NCBI GenBank assembly: GCA_947628955.1
Contig: CANRBX010000006.1
Location: forward strand, 1-64,000
Length of the DNA stretch: 64,000 nt
Origin: an uncultured Lachnospiraceae bacterium
Lineage (GTDB): Bacteria; Bacillota; Clostridia; Lachnospirales; Lachnospiraceae
Direction of reading: 5' to 3'
The notes beneath the pieces are model-generated. The model ran no database searches. It saw only the letters and a list, made by a program, of their open reading frames with translations, and had not been told where the DNA came from. Position numbers and translations under genes: made by a program. Shown in pieces: positions 1-7,410 of the stretch. The first letter of the stretch is position 1. Each line of letters starts with the position of its first letter.

Positions 1-73
1 AATCTCCAGCGGCAATGTCGTTTATGATGTTGTAGACAGCTATAAGTCTCTGCTGGAAAAGGTTATGAAGTGA
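1..73 (+). CDS. 3' end of an unidentified gene (partial)
   Basis: Only the last 23 codons are inside the window. The frame starting at base 2 reads in from the left edge and stops at TGA 71-73; the C-terminus ends SLLEKVMK. The frame is open over its whole visible length and is followed by a strong intrinsic terminator, which supports a real gene end. Too little remains to name a family. Confidence 0.5.
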   Translation, partial: ISSGNVVYDVVDSYKSLLEKVMK

Positions 74-98
74 AATCCACACAGAGCTTAATGACCAT

Positions 99-144
99 AA
101 AAAGCACGAAGCATAGGGGGATGCCCTGATACTTCGTGCTTTTT
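99..144. terminator. Intrinsic terminator, probably bidirectional
   Basis: Thirteen-base perfect inverted repeat: bases 99-111 (five A then GCACGAAG) pair with 132-144 (CTTCGTGC then five T). A-run and T-run flank the stem, so it can end transcription from both sides. It lies 25 bases after the stop of the partial gene at the left edge. Confidence 0.85.
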
Positions 145-202
145 GCTTGCCCCAATCCAACCTGACAGATGCCGAAATTATAATTTTGGCTTCAAAACTT
201 TC

Positions 203-424
203 TTACGGGCACCCGTCATTTGGCACAGGCCGCGTTTCGGCTGCAGGAAAAGGAAAGGATCGTGTCCTCAAACACCCGGACCTGATCTGCCTTCTCAAAG
301 GTAATGGTATGGGTGACAGGCGTCCAGGCAGGCTCACAGCCTGTATGGCTGCATGGCGGAGATTTTTCCGCGCATAGCAATAGGGGCAGCCCACCGTACA
401 ACCGATCACCAGGTTCATATTCAT
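203..424 (-). pseudogene. Radical SAM protein, N-terminal remnant
   Basis: The ATG at 424 opens MNMNLVIGCTVGCPYCYAR, the three-cysteine cluster loop of a radical SAM enzyme (Cys9, Cys13, Cys16). After about 30 residues the resemblance is lost. A second minus frame, ending at 216, carries an unrelated-looking tail containing HTITFEKADQVRVFED. This suggests a frameshift or a deletion joining two gene pieces. The start overlaps the stop of the upstream Rrf2 remnant as ATGA, as in a once-intact two-gene operon. Far too short for a working radical SAM fold. Confidence 0.6.
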
Positions 425-600
425 TCCTCCGTCTCATTATTCACACCCGCCTTTTGGCGGTAGGTGTCGATGATATCCTGCAGGGTAATGGCATTCATAC
501 GGGCCTCAGCTGCCCTCTGTATCTCATCGTAGCAGTCCCGCAGGGCCAGCTGGATATTCACGCCCACGCCGCAGTCGGGATTCTGGGGATATCTGGCGAC
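421..600 (-). pseudogene. Rrf2-family regulator, C-terminal remnant
   Basis: Read from about 600 down to the TGA at 421-423, the frame gives NPDCGVGVNIQLALRDCYDE and then an amphipathic tail ending in NNETEE. This looks like the last third of an Rrf2/BadM-type winged-helix regulator. No start codon or DNA-binding helix remains. At about base 600 the resemblance stops abruptly, and plus-strand sirtuin sequence begins. The stop overlaps the start of the radical SAM remnant. Confidence 0.5.
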
Positions 601-1234
601 ATTTCTCTACACGACCCAGACGGCTTCCGTCCGCAAACCGTATCAGGATCTGGACGCACTGCTGCAGGGCAGGGATTTCTTTATCCTCACTACCAATCAG
701 GACACCCAGTTTGTGAAGTTGTATCCGGAAGACAAAGTTGCCGAGATCCAGGGCGATCACCGTTTTTTCCAGTGCGCGGACTGCTGCACGGACGATACCT
801 GGGATGCGGTGGAGCCGGTGCGGGAGATGATAGCCGCCATGGGCGGCAACACCGCTGTTCCCGGCAGCCTGATCCCCCGCTGCCCTCACTGCGGCAGAGA
901 AGCCTTCCCCTGGGTACGGGGATACGGCAATTTCCTGCAGGGGAAAAAGTATGCACATCAGTACGATAAAATTTCCCGCTATCTTCTGGAGCATAAAGAC
1001 AAGAACATTCTGTTTCTTGAACTGGGCGTTGGCCGTCTGACGCCGATGTTTATCCAGGAACCGTTCTGGCTCCTGACGCTGTCTTATCCAAAGGCCCGTT
1101 ATGTTACAGTGAATGACCGATATGACTTTCTGCCGCGGAAGATTGAAGACAGGGGCATGGTCATTGTGGCCGATATCGCCCGGGTGCTGCGTGATACGCG
1201 GGACGCCGTAGAAAAGAAAGATCCTGCGCAGTAA
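599..1234 (+). pseudogene. Sirtuin (SIR2, class M-like), 5'-truncated
   Basis: The frame is open from about 599 to the TAA at 1232-1234. It encodes the C-terminal two thirds of a SIR2-fold protein: TTNQDTQF (NAD-site region), EIQGDHRFFQC, and two cysteine pairs CADCC and CPHCG that would hold zinc. The Rossmann N-terminus and any start signal are missing; an internal ATG at 713 lies past the NAD motifs. In ordinary sirtuins the catalytic motif is HG; here it reads QGDH. That pattern is known from the class M (SirTM) branch, which ADP-ribosylates lipoylated GcvH-like proteins, but no macrodomain, gcvH or lplA gene is nearby. Truncation makes it a likely pseudogene. Confidence 0.65.
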
Positions 1235-1284
1235 GCGGGGCAATCACTTTTTTTTCATATAGAAAAATACAGAAAGGAAGCAGC

Positions 1285-1468
1285 AATCAAGGATTTCGCC
1301 CGGCGTCATCGGCAGGGCGTTCAAGGGGCTGTGGACGCCTCTCATCTCGGGCCGGACAGCGGATGCGGAAAATCCCGTTCCCTGATCCTGCAGCCACGGG
1401 TCGAGAAGAATCGTCTAATCGCCGTATTCTATTTTGAGTGTTGCATTTCGTATCTGCTGAATCCTCAT
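1285..1468 (-). pseudogene. MBL-fold hydrolase, N-terminal remnant with in-frame stop
   Basis: The ATG at 1468 has a good ribosome site (GGAGGTATTACC). It opens MRIQQIRNATLKIEYGD, hits TAG at 1415-1417, then continues in the same frame as TILLDPWLQDQGTGFSA and on to LNALPMTPGEIL. This is the opening of a UlaG-like metallo-beta-lactamase-fold hydrolase. The zinc-binding HxHxDH loop and everything after it are gone. It lies directly downstream of the AraC regulator, which may once have controlled it. Confidence 0.65.
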
Positions 1469-1500
1469 GGTAATACCTCCATAAACACGAAATATTCTTT

Positions 1501-2385
1501 CTATAAGTGTTTCCTGTACGCATTAGGAAGCACAGAAAACTGATTCTTAAATGCCGCCGCAAATTTACTCTGACTTTCATATCCAACTGCCGCCGCGACC
1601 TCGGCAATGCTCATATTTGTTTCACGCAGCAATCTGGCGGCCTGCTCCATCCGATGCTTTTTCATGTGCGCTGCGAGAGAGGTTCCGTACACGGTCTTAA
1701 ATGCGGCTTTCAATGTGGTGGGATTGATCAGGTACTGCCTGGAAAGCTCCTCAATCGTGATCCTCTGTTCCATATTTTGAAGAAACCAATCATGGATTTG
1801 GCGGATTATTTCAATTTGTTCCGGCAGGTATTCTGCAAGGTGATTTTTCTCTGTCATCTCTATCTGCGCAAGATATAAAAACAACTCTAAAGTCTTTATG
1901 CGCTGATAGGGAAGCTCCAGTTCTTTGGGCTGTCCGTAATAGCCGGAAAAAATGCTTTCAGATCGTTCATTCCCGGCAAAAAAAGCAATCCCGCTTTCCC
2001 TGCAAAACTTATCATAAAGCAAACCGTTAAAAACTTTCGTTTCGGCAAGCAATTCGGGCGGGTGAACCGATACCTCCCGCAGATCAACGGAAATTACCAG
2101 GCCCTGATATTGGCCGCCCGGGAAAACAAATGCGGAGTCTGTACAGACATCAAGCGTATGCACAGAGAAATCTCCCGGATTTAAGAAAACGCTTCTTCCG
2201 TGATCTGTGTTCCATACGACCTGCCCGGCATGACAATAATTGATCTGCATAATATGCCCCATAGCTTCATGCCTGTGTGAAAAAGCCTCTGCGGTAATAT
2301 CCGCATAAGATAATTCGATTCCGTCATAGAGACAAACATGCTCTCCTGTGTTTTGAAAAGGGATTGCGTCAAAGTTGAACATCAT
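1501..2385 (-). CDS. AraC-family transcriptional regulator
   Basis: 294 residues. The last ~100 carry the two helix-turn-helix units of the AraC family: first ITIEELSRQYLINPTTLKAA, then MSIAEVAAAVGYESQSKFAA with the usual Phe-rich end. The N-terminal ~190 residues are an effector or dimer domain with no close match I can name; this layout is common in clostridial AraC proteins next to siderophore or metal genes. The start is preceded by GAGGAACC. It begins 11 bases after the arsR stop, so the two are probably co-transcribed. Its downstream neighbour is a dead MBL-fold gene, so its present target is unclear; the divergent metal operon is one candidate. Confidence 0.85.
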   Translation of the reverse strand: MMFNFDAIPFQNTGEHVCLYDGIELSYADITAEAFSHRHEAMGHIMQINYCHAGQVVWNTDHGRSVFLNPGDFSVHTLDVCTDSAFVFPGGQYQGLVISVDLREVSVHPPELLAETKVFNGLLYDKFCRESGIAFFAGNERSESIFSGYYGQPKELELPYQRIKTLELFLYLAQIEMTEKNHLAEYLPEQIEIIRQIHDWFLQNMEQRITIEELSRQYLINPTTLKAAFKTVYGTSLAAHMKKHRMEQAARLLRETNMSIAEVAAAVGYESQSKFAAAFKNQFSVLPNAYRKHL

Positions 2386-2395
2386 AACAGGTTCC

Positions 2396-2764
2396 TCACA
2401 ATTTCGGGCAGGCGATTTCCATGACCTGCTCGATCATCTGATGCAGCAGCCGGCTCTGCGGCGTATCCGCCGCCCGATAATACACTTCTTTTCCGTCACG
2501 CCGACAGACGATCAGACCGCTGTTTTTCAGTGGCCGGAGGTGGTGGGACACGGCAGGACTTGACATCTCCAGCATGGCCGAAATATTGATGACACATTCC
2601 TCGCAGTGGCAGAGAAGCCAGAAAATACGGATCCTGGTCGTGTCGCCAAGCTGCTTAAATATATCTGCGACGGTCTGAAAATTGCTCACCCGACTGAGCT
2701 GTTCCATCATCATGGCAGCCTCCTGTCCTTCTCCATGATGATGCGGTAATTCTGCATAATTCAT
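2396..2764 (-). CDS. ArsR/SmtB-family metal-responsive repressor
   Basis: 122 residues from the ATG at 2764, chosen because GGAGAGGG precedes it; an upstream in-frame ATG at 2833 has no ribosome site. The core is a winged helix: HCEECVINISAMLEMSSPAV, then SHHLRPLKNSGLIVCRRDGK and a beta-wing. The Cys pair in the helix before the recognition helix corresponds to the metal-sensing Cys motif of ArsR/CadC proteins. His residues at the N-terminus (HHHGEG) could add ligands. It is divergent from the HMA/P-type ATPase pair, the standard arrangement for a repressor released by Zn, Cd or Pb. A palindromic operator candidate lies between. Confidence 0.88.
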   Translation of the reverse strand: MNYAELPHHHGEGQEAAMMMEQLSRVSNFQTVADIFKQLGDTTRIRIFWLLCHCEECVINISAMLEMSSPAVSHHLRPLKNSGLIVCRRDGKEVYYRAADTPQSRLLHQMIEQVMEIACPKL

Positions 2765-2843
2765 AGCACATTCCCTCTCCTTTTGAATTTTCGCCCAAAC
2801 GGAAATACTTTTCGCCCGTTCAGAAGATTGCATGCTGGATGTG

Positions 2844-2872
2844 TTGACATTCTTCTTCGCTCATATTATACT
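2844..2872 (+). promoter_or_regulatory. Promoter of the HMA/P-type ATPase operon
   Basis: TTGACA at 2844-2849, a 17-base spacer, and TATACT at 2867-2872. This near-consensus housekeeping promoter points at the HMA gene starting at 2936, with a predicted leader of about 55 bases. Confidence 0.75.
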
Positions 2873-2881
2873 GCAGTTAAG

Positions 2882-2905
2882 ATGATTAAACAAGTACTTA
2901 ATCAT
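2882..2905. promoter_or_regulatory. Palindromic operator candidate for ArsR
   Basis: Perfect inverted repeat ATGATTAA (2882-2889) - 8 bases - TTAATCAT (2898-2905), about ten bases past the -10 box and therefore over the start of transcription. Size and AT-rich dyad fit operators bound by ArsR/SmtB dimers; that ArsR binds here is inference. Confidence 0.6.
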
Positions 2906-2935
2906 AAAATCCAGAATTTTCAGGAGGATCATACC

Positions 2936-3154
2936 ATGAAAAAGACTTACAAAATCGAAGTAGACTGTGCCAACTGTGCGAACCTCATGGAGGATGCGAC
3001 CCGCAAAACTGCCGGTGTAGCCGCTGCTACTGTAAACTTCATGACCCAGAAAATGATCGTCGAATTTGCGGAAGGTCACGATCCCAGAAAAGTGATGCAG
3101 GATGTGCTGAAGGCCTGCAAAAAGGTGGAGCCGGATTGCGAAATTGAATTCTGA
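2936..3154 (+). CDS. Free HMA-domain metal chaperone
   Basis: 72 residues. AGGAGG precedes the ATG at 2936. The protein is a single ferredoxin-like HMA domain: MKKTYKIEVDCANCANLMED carries the metal-binding CxxC (CANC), and the end has an acidic, Cys-containing tail. Such domains bind Cu(I), Zn(II) or Cd(II) and hand them to P1B-type ATPases. The ATPase downstream lacks its usual fused N-terminal HMA domain, so this gene most likely supplies it as a separate protein. The gap to the ATPase gene is 110 bases and holds a hairpin. Confidence 0.9.
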   Translation: MKKTYKIEVDCANCANLMEDATRKTAGVAAATVNFMTQKMIVEFAEGHDPRKVMQDVLKACKKVEPDCEIEF

Positions 3155-3178
3155 AAAATTGAATCCGGATTAAGACGG

Positions 3179-3219
3179 ACGGCACCCTGAAAAACACAAG
3201 GACAGTTTCAGGATGCCGT
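3179..3219 (+). other. Hairpin between HMA and ATPase genes
   Basis: ACGGCACCCTGAAA (3179-3192) pairs with TTTCAGGATGCCGT (3206-3219) with one mismatch. No T-run follows, so it is not a clean terminator. It may trim or protect the upstream message so that the small chaperone is made in excess of the pump. Confidence 0.5.
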
Positions 3220-3264
3220 TCCTTATCGAAGAACAATTAAGCACATTTTGAAAGGAGCTTTATT

Positions 3265-5280
3265 ATGCAGGAGCTGATCGTAAATATTTTGCTCGGTTTC
3301 GTTATTATAACGGCCGCAGCACTGCTCGCAATCATTGGCAGCCGCAAGGATGGAATGACAAAGAAGCAAAAAAAGATGATGATCCGCATTCTGATCACCT
3401 CATTCATCCTTTTCGGACTTCAGTTTATCTCAGCAGAGGATTTTAATTCCCTTGATAAGTATTTATTCCCATCGGCGGGAACCTGGATCCGTTTTGCCTG
3501 CTATCTGCTTGACTATTTCATTATCGGCTATGACATTCTGAAAAAGGCCGCAAAGGGCATCCGGAACAGACGGGTATTTGACGAAAACTTTTTGATGGCG
3601 GCAGCCACAATCGGCGCCATGGCTCTGGCCGTTTACGAAAACGGCGACTATCTGGAAGCGATTGCCGTTATGCTGTTTTATCAGATCGGCGAATGGTTCC
3701 AGAGTTATGCTGTGGGTAAGAGCCGCCGCAACATAAGCAATCTGATGGATATCCGCCCGGATTATGCAAATGTTGAGCGAAACGGCAGGCTGGAACAGGT
3801 TGACCCTGATGAAGTTGAGATCGGAAGCGTGATCGTTGTCCAGCCGGGTGAAAAAGTTCCGATTGACGGAGTCATTGTTGAAGGCAGCACCAGCCTGAAT
3901 ACAAGCGCCCTGACCGGGGAAAGCCTGCCGCGGGAGGCAAAGGCGGGAGACGAAGTGATCAGCGGATGTATCTCTATGACGGGTGTGCTGAAAATACAGA
4001 CTACAAAAGAGTTTGGGGAATCTACCGTTTCTAAGATTCTGGATCTGGTGGAAAATGCAAGCTCCCGCAAATCTAAATCCGAAGATTTCATCTCGAAATT
4101 TGCAAAGGTCTATACCCCTGCTGTCTGCTACAGCGCATTGGCACTGGCACTTCTGCCGCCGCTTGTCCGCATGCTCTTTATGGGGCTTGCCGCAGACCCC
4201 GGCGTGTGGATCTACCGGGCGCTTACATTCCTTGTGATCAGCTGCCCCTGCGCGCTGGTCATCAGCATTCCTCTGAGCTTTTTTGCGGGTATCGGCGGTG
4301 CAAGCCAGCAGGGCGTGCTTGTGAAGGGTTCCAATTATCTTGAGATCCTTTCCAGGACGAAAGTGGTTGTTTTTGATAAAACCGGTACTCTGACACAGGG
4401 TGTCTTTGAGGTAAACGGAATCCATCATAATGAAATATCGGATGCGCAGCTCATTGAATATGCGGCATTAGCGGAAAGCGCATCTTCACATCCGATCAGC
4501 AAGAGTTTACAGCGTGCCTACGGAAAGGAGCCGGACCGCAGCCGTGTCAGTGATATCCAGGAAATCAGCGGCAACGGTATTATCGCCAAAGTAGACGGCC
4601 TGGAAATTGCGGCCGGCAACGATAAGCTGATGACACACCTGAACATCCCTTATATCAACTGCCACCAGACCGGCACGATCATTCACATGGCCATCAATGG
4701 CGCCTATGCCGGTCATATCGTAATCTCTGACATCGTAAAGCCTCATTCACAGGCTGCTGTTGCCGCATTGAAAGCGTCAGGTGTGGAAAAGACGGTCATG
4801 CTGACCGGCGACGCCAAAAAAGTTGCAGATCAGGTAGCTTCCTCGCTTGGTATTGACGAAGTTTACAGTGAACTGCTCCCGGCTGACAAGGTTGAAAAGG
4901 TGGAAGAACTGCTGCGCGTGAAGCCCGGTAAAGCGAAACTTGCATTCGTCGGCGACGGCATCAATGACGCCCCCGTTCTTTCAAGAGCGGATATAGGCAT
5001 TGCCATGGGCGCTATGGGTTCGGATGCAGCGATTGAAGCGGCAGACATCGTTTTGATGGATGACGACCCGATGAAAATATCCAAAGCGATCCGTATTTCC
5101 CGTAAATGCCTTCGTATCGTTTACCAGAATATCGTGTTTGCGCTGGCCGTTAAATTCGCCTGCCTGATTCTGGGCGCGTTTGGTATTGCCAGTATGTATC
5201 TGGCAATTTTCGCAGACGTAGGCGTTATGATCCTTGCGGTACTCAATGCGATCCGCTGCCTGTTCGTGAAGAATCTGTGA
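3265..5280 (+). CDS. cadA: Heavy-metal P1B-type ATPase (Zn/Cd/Pb exporter type)
   Basis: 671 residues, with a good ribosome site (AAAGGAGC). It has the P1B layout: N-terminal membrane helices, the actuator loop with LTGES, the intramembrane CPC motif (Cys327-Pro-Cys329), phosphorylated Asp371 in DKTGTLT, the SSHP nucleotide-site motif, then GDGINDAP and a last pair of helices. CPC with SSHP and a divergent ArsR repressor favours export of Zn2+, Cd2+ or Pb2+ rather than Cu+, but the sequence alone does not settle the ion. The N-terminal HMA domain found in most CadA/ZntA proteins is absent and encoded separately just upstream. Symbol given by family. Confidence 0.9.
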   Translation: MQELIVNILLGFVIITAAALLAIIGSRKDGMTKKQKKMMIRILITSFILFGLQFISAEDFNSLDKYLFPSAGTWIRFACYLLDYFIIGYDILKKAAKGIRNRRVFDENFLMAAATIGAMALAVYENGDYLEAIAVMLFYQIGEWFQSYAVGKSRRNISNLMDIRPDYANVERNGRLEQVDPDEVEIGSVIVVQPGEKVPIDGVIVEGSTSLNTSALTGESLPREAKAGDEVISGCISMTGVLKIQTTKEFGESTVSKILDLVENASSRKSKSEDFISKFAKVYTPAVCYSALALALLPPLVRMLFMGLAADPGVWIYRALTFLVISCPCALVISIPLSFFAGIGGASQQGVLVKGSNYLEILSRTKVVVFDKTGTLTQGVFEVNGIHHNEISDAQLIEYAALAESASSHPISKSLQRAYGKEPDRSRVSDIQEISGNGIIAKVDGLEIAAGNDKLMTHLNIPYINCHQTGTIIHMAINGAYAGHIVISDIVKPHSQAAVAALKASGVEKTVMLTGDAKKVADQVASSLGIDEVYSELLPADKVEKVEELLRVKPGKAKLAFVGDGINDAPVLSRADIGIAMGAMGSDAAIEAADIVLMDDDPMKISKAIRISRKCLRIVYQNIVFALAVKFACLILGAFGIASMYLAIFADVGVMILAVLNAIRCLFVKNL

Positions 5281-5403
5281 GAATGGAGGGGTTCCTGTGC
5301 ATAAAAATGAACTTTCCTGACGGAGGATTATGTACCAAAAGGCGCTCTGCCCCTTTGGATACTCCGCCAGGCGGAACCCTGTTGTCTCCGCTTCGCTCCG
5401 GTC

Positions 5404-5436
5404 GGCGCTAAACGTGCGCCACCGGCGCACAGCGCC
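5404..5436. repeat. Nested palindrome in the gap after the ATPase
   Basis: GGCGCT (5404-5409) pairs with AGCGCC (5431-5436), enclosing GTGCGCC-ACC-GGCGCAC. It lies in a GC-rich patch (about 5340-5450) with further short dyads, between two genes that converge. It could end transcription, but no T-run is evident. Confidence 0.5.
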
Positions 5437-5506
5437 CCTCCGGACACCCCATGCCAGAAATGAAAAATGTAATATTTTTTCTTTGGTTTCATTTTGCTCC
5501 TCCGGT

Positions 5507-6562
5507 CTAATCATTTATCTTCCAATACCCGTATCTCTTCCCACCGACCCGCTCAATAAGGCCATCAACAACCAACCTGTTCATTGTTCTTTTTATTGTG
5601 CTGCGCGATAATTCTAATTCTACTGTGAGTTCACCATAAGTTATACGCGGATTATTCCTAAGCAGTTGAATGATTTTTTCGCTCAAAAGGTTCGCTTTAG
5701 GTTCAGTCAAAGGTTCACTTTGACCCTTTGGGACTTTTGAATGATCTATAAGGGCTCTTTCTAACGCCTTAAAATGGATTCTCAGGTCATTCCCGCGCAA
5801 TTCATACACCGGTAAATCCGCTCCGATTTCTTTACATGCATCGCACATTTTCTGGATTCCCTGTCCCCAGTTTTCAATAAACCCGGCGCGATAAAAAACA
5901 TTGGCAATGTCCGGATTATAGGGTTTTGAATCATGCGGTTCCATAAGGGTTTCCACCGTCCAACTATCTGGCAAAATACAACTGTTGCTTATAGTAATAG
6001 AATCATCTGCAATCCTTATTTGAATCGGTGCACCATACATATAACAGTTGTGGGCAATCGCATTGTAGATTGCTTCACGAATGGCCTCTCTGGCAAAGGG
6101 ATATTCTTCAACACGTCTATCATGTTCGTAACTGATTTTTGCTTTCAGGTACATCAGATAAATCAAGTCAATCACTTTACTGGCATTTACCAGAAGTGAT
6201 TCTTCAAGGTCATGATGATAAGTGACTCTCCCTTTTTCGTCAAACTTTCCAATTTTTATAAAGCTTCCATTTTGTACGATACTTGGATCACTGTAAAACA
6301 AGAGAACCGCAGACCTTTTCAGTTTCCCGTCTTTTATCAGATGCAGTTTCTGAAGCAGTTCCGAATTTGAAATGTTCAGTTCCGTTTCCGTCATTCGCTT
6401 TTTTCTCAGCGCTTCGCGCCGGAAGATTTTGAAACTTTCATCATCCAAATCATCTACAGTGATATCGTCAACTGTAACATCTTCCCAGCGAACGCCGGTT
6501 TTCTGCATAATAAATTCCGACAGCGCAATCCCTGTAAGCTGTTGTTTCGTGCTGCCACTGCT
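5507..6562 (-). pseudogene. AlbA_2/HATPase_c_4-type regulator, N-terminus lost
   Basis: The frame is open from 6646 to the stop at 5507, but family-like sequence starts only at about 6560 (GSTKQQLTGIALSEF). It continues through an ATP-binding HATPase_c_4 region (AREAIREAIYNAIAHNCYMY) and a C-terminal winged helix (ELSRSTIKRTMNRLVVDGLI). Proteins of this family normally start with an AlbA_2 (Schlafen-like) domain of 150-plus residues, which is missing. The first ~29 codons of the open frame are antisense to an IS21 transposase remnant, so insertion and deletion removed the 5' part. Expression from a chance start is possible, but a working protein is unlikely. Confidence 0.7.
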
Positions 6563-6673
6563 ATGCTGAACTGTGTAGTGACATGCGTTCTGAAAACTGG
6601 CTGCTCTGCCACGTACATGCCTATGAATACTTTGACGGTGTGCCACGGCTCCTGATCCCTGACAACCTCAAAC
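6553..6673 (+). mobile_element. IS21-family transposase (IstA) fragment
   Basis: The plus frame gives CHCYAELCSDMRSENWLLCH and then VHAYEYFDGVPRLLIPDNLK, which matches the conserved central part of IstA (the H-x-x-AYEYFGGVP..PDNLK stretch of the integrase core). Neither end of istA nor any istB is present. The fragment abuts the truncated AlbA_2/HATPase gene at about 6560. Confidence 0.7.
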
Positions 6674-6689
6674 GTTATTTCCTCATACA

Positions 6690-7165
6690 AATATTCATGG
6701 TTATTACCCGCCAGTGCATCAATTTTGTTGTCACAAATTTACGGCTTAAAATTAAAATAATGATCTTTCTTCTACTTTTTTCATTATTAAATATGGCATA
6801 ATCATCCCTTTATAACTTGGATTCTTCTCATCTAAACCAATCCTTTTTCTCAAAAAAACTAAAATCTAAATCTGTTTTTATGCTCCACACTATCATAAGA
6901 ATATGAAACAAAAACGTTAGGATTATCCATAGTCCTACAAGCATTTCACTTGCATCTTCTCTATAAAATTAACATTTTTGGAGACATATTTCTAATTAAA
7001 TATTGATGCCAATTTTTATACATTTTATCTTACAATTTTCACGAATTCAACCCGTAATTTCAACTTGTTTATTTGCTTAATCGCTGTTGATTTATAATTA
7101 AAACTGATCCAGACTTTATGAGAAAAGCTGATCCACCTTTTATTCAAAACAGGCTGCAAAAAGCG
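6690..7165. other. AT-rich stretch without genes
   Basis: About 475 bases of strongly AT-rich DNA, in sharp contrast to the GC-rich sequence on either side. No frame with a ribosome site or recognisable protein was seen. Near its right end, two similar boxes, AAACTGATCCAGACTTT (7101-7117) and AAAGCTGATCCACCTTT (7124-7140), are direct repeats of the kind found in the ends of IS21 elements. The stretch is probably the eroded remainder of that insertion. Confidence 0.5.
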
Positions 7166-7170
7166 CCTCT

Positions 7171-7216
7171 AAAATAAAAAGCAGGTAATCCCGCTGAAAA
7201 TCCAGCAATTACCTGC
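7171..7216 (-). terminator. Terminator after spoIVB
   Basis: On the minus strand GCAGGTAAT (complement of 7208-7216) pairs with ATTACCTGC (complement of 7181-7189), followed by TTTTTATTTT (complement of 7171-7180). It lies beyond the tandem repeat that follows the spoIVB stop. Confidence 0.8.
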
Positions 7217-7225
7217 CCTTCTTCT

Positions 7226-7405
7226 GGTAGCGGCGCGCCCGCCTCCGCCGGCCCCGCCAGGTCGTCGGAAGGCATGCAGAAAATGCTCCGCATTTGCCTT
7301 CCTCCCGGGTAGCGCCGCGCCCGTCTCCGCCGGCCCCGCCAGGTCGTCGGAAGGCATGCAGAAAATGCTCCGCATTTGCCTTCCTCCTCGGGTAACGGCG
7401 CGCCT
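7226..7405. repeat. 82-83 bp tandem repeat, two copies plus a partial third
   Basis: Units begin with GGTAGCG/GGTAACG at 7226, 7308 and 7391. The first two are nearly identical over their full length (shared GTCGTCGGAAGGCATGCAG); the third is only about 15 bases. It lies in the 3' untranslated region of spoIVB, between the stop and the terminator. Confidence 0.85.
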
Positions 7406-7410
7406 TCCTC

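Noticed and set aside
6454-6745. Minus frame containing ALAGNNHEYLYEEITFEVVR as a gene fragment
   Set aside because: It is largely antisense to the IstA remnant and no family could be recognised for it.
7226-7405. Repeat array as a CRISPR
   Set aside because: Units are directly adjacent without variable spacers, and there are no cas genes.
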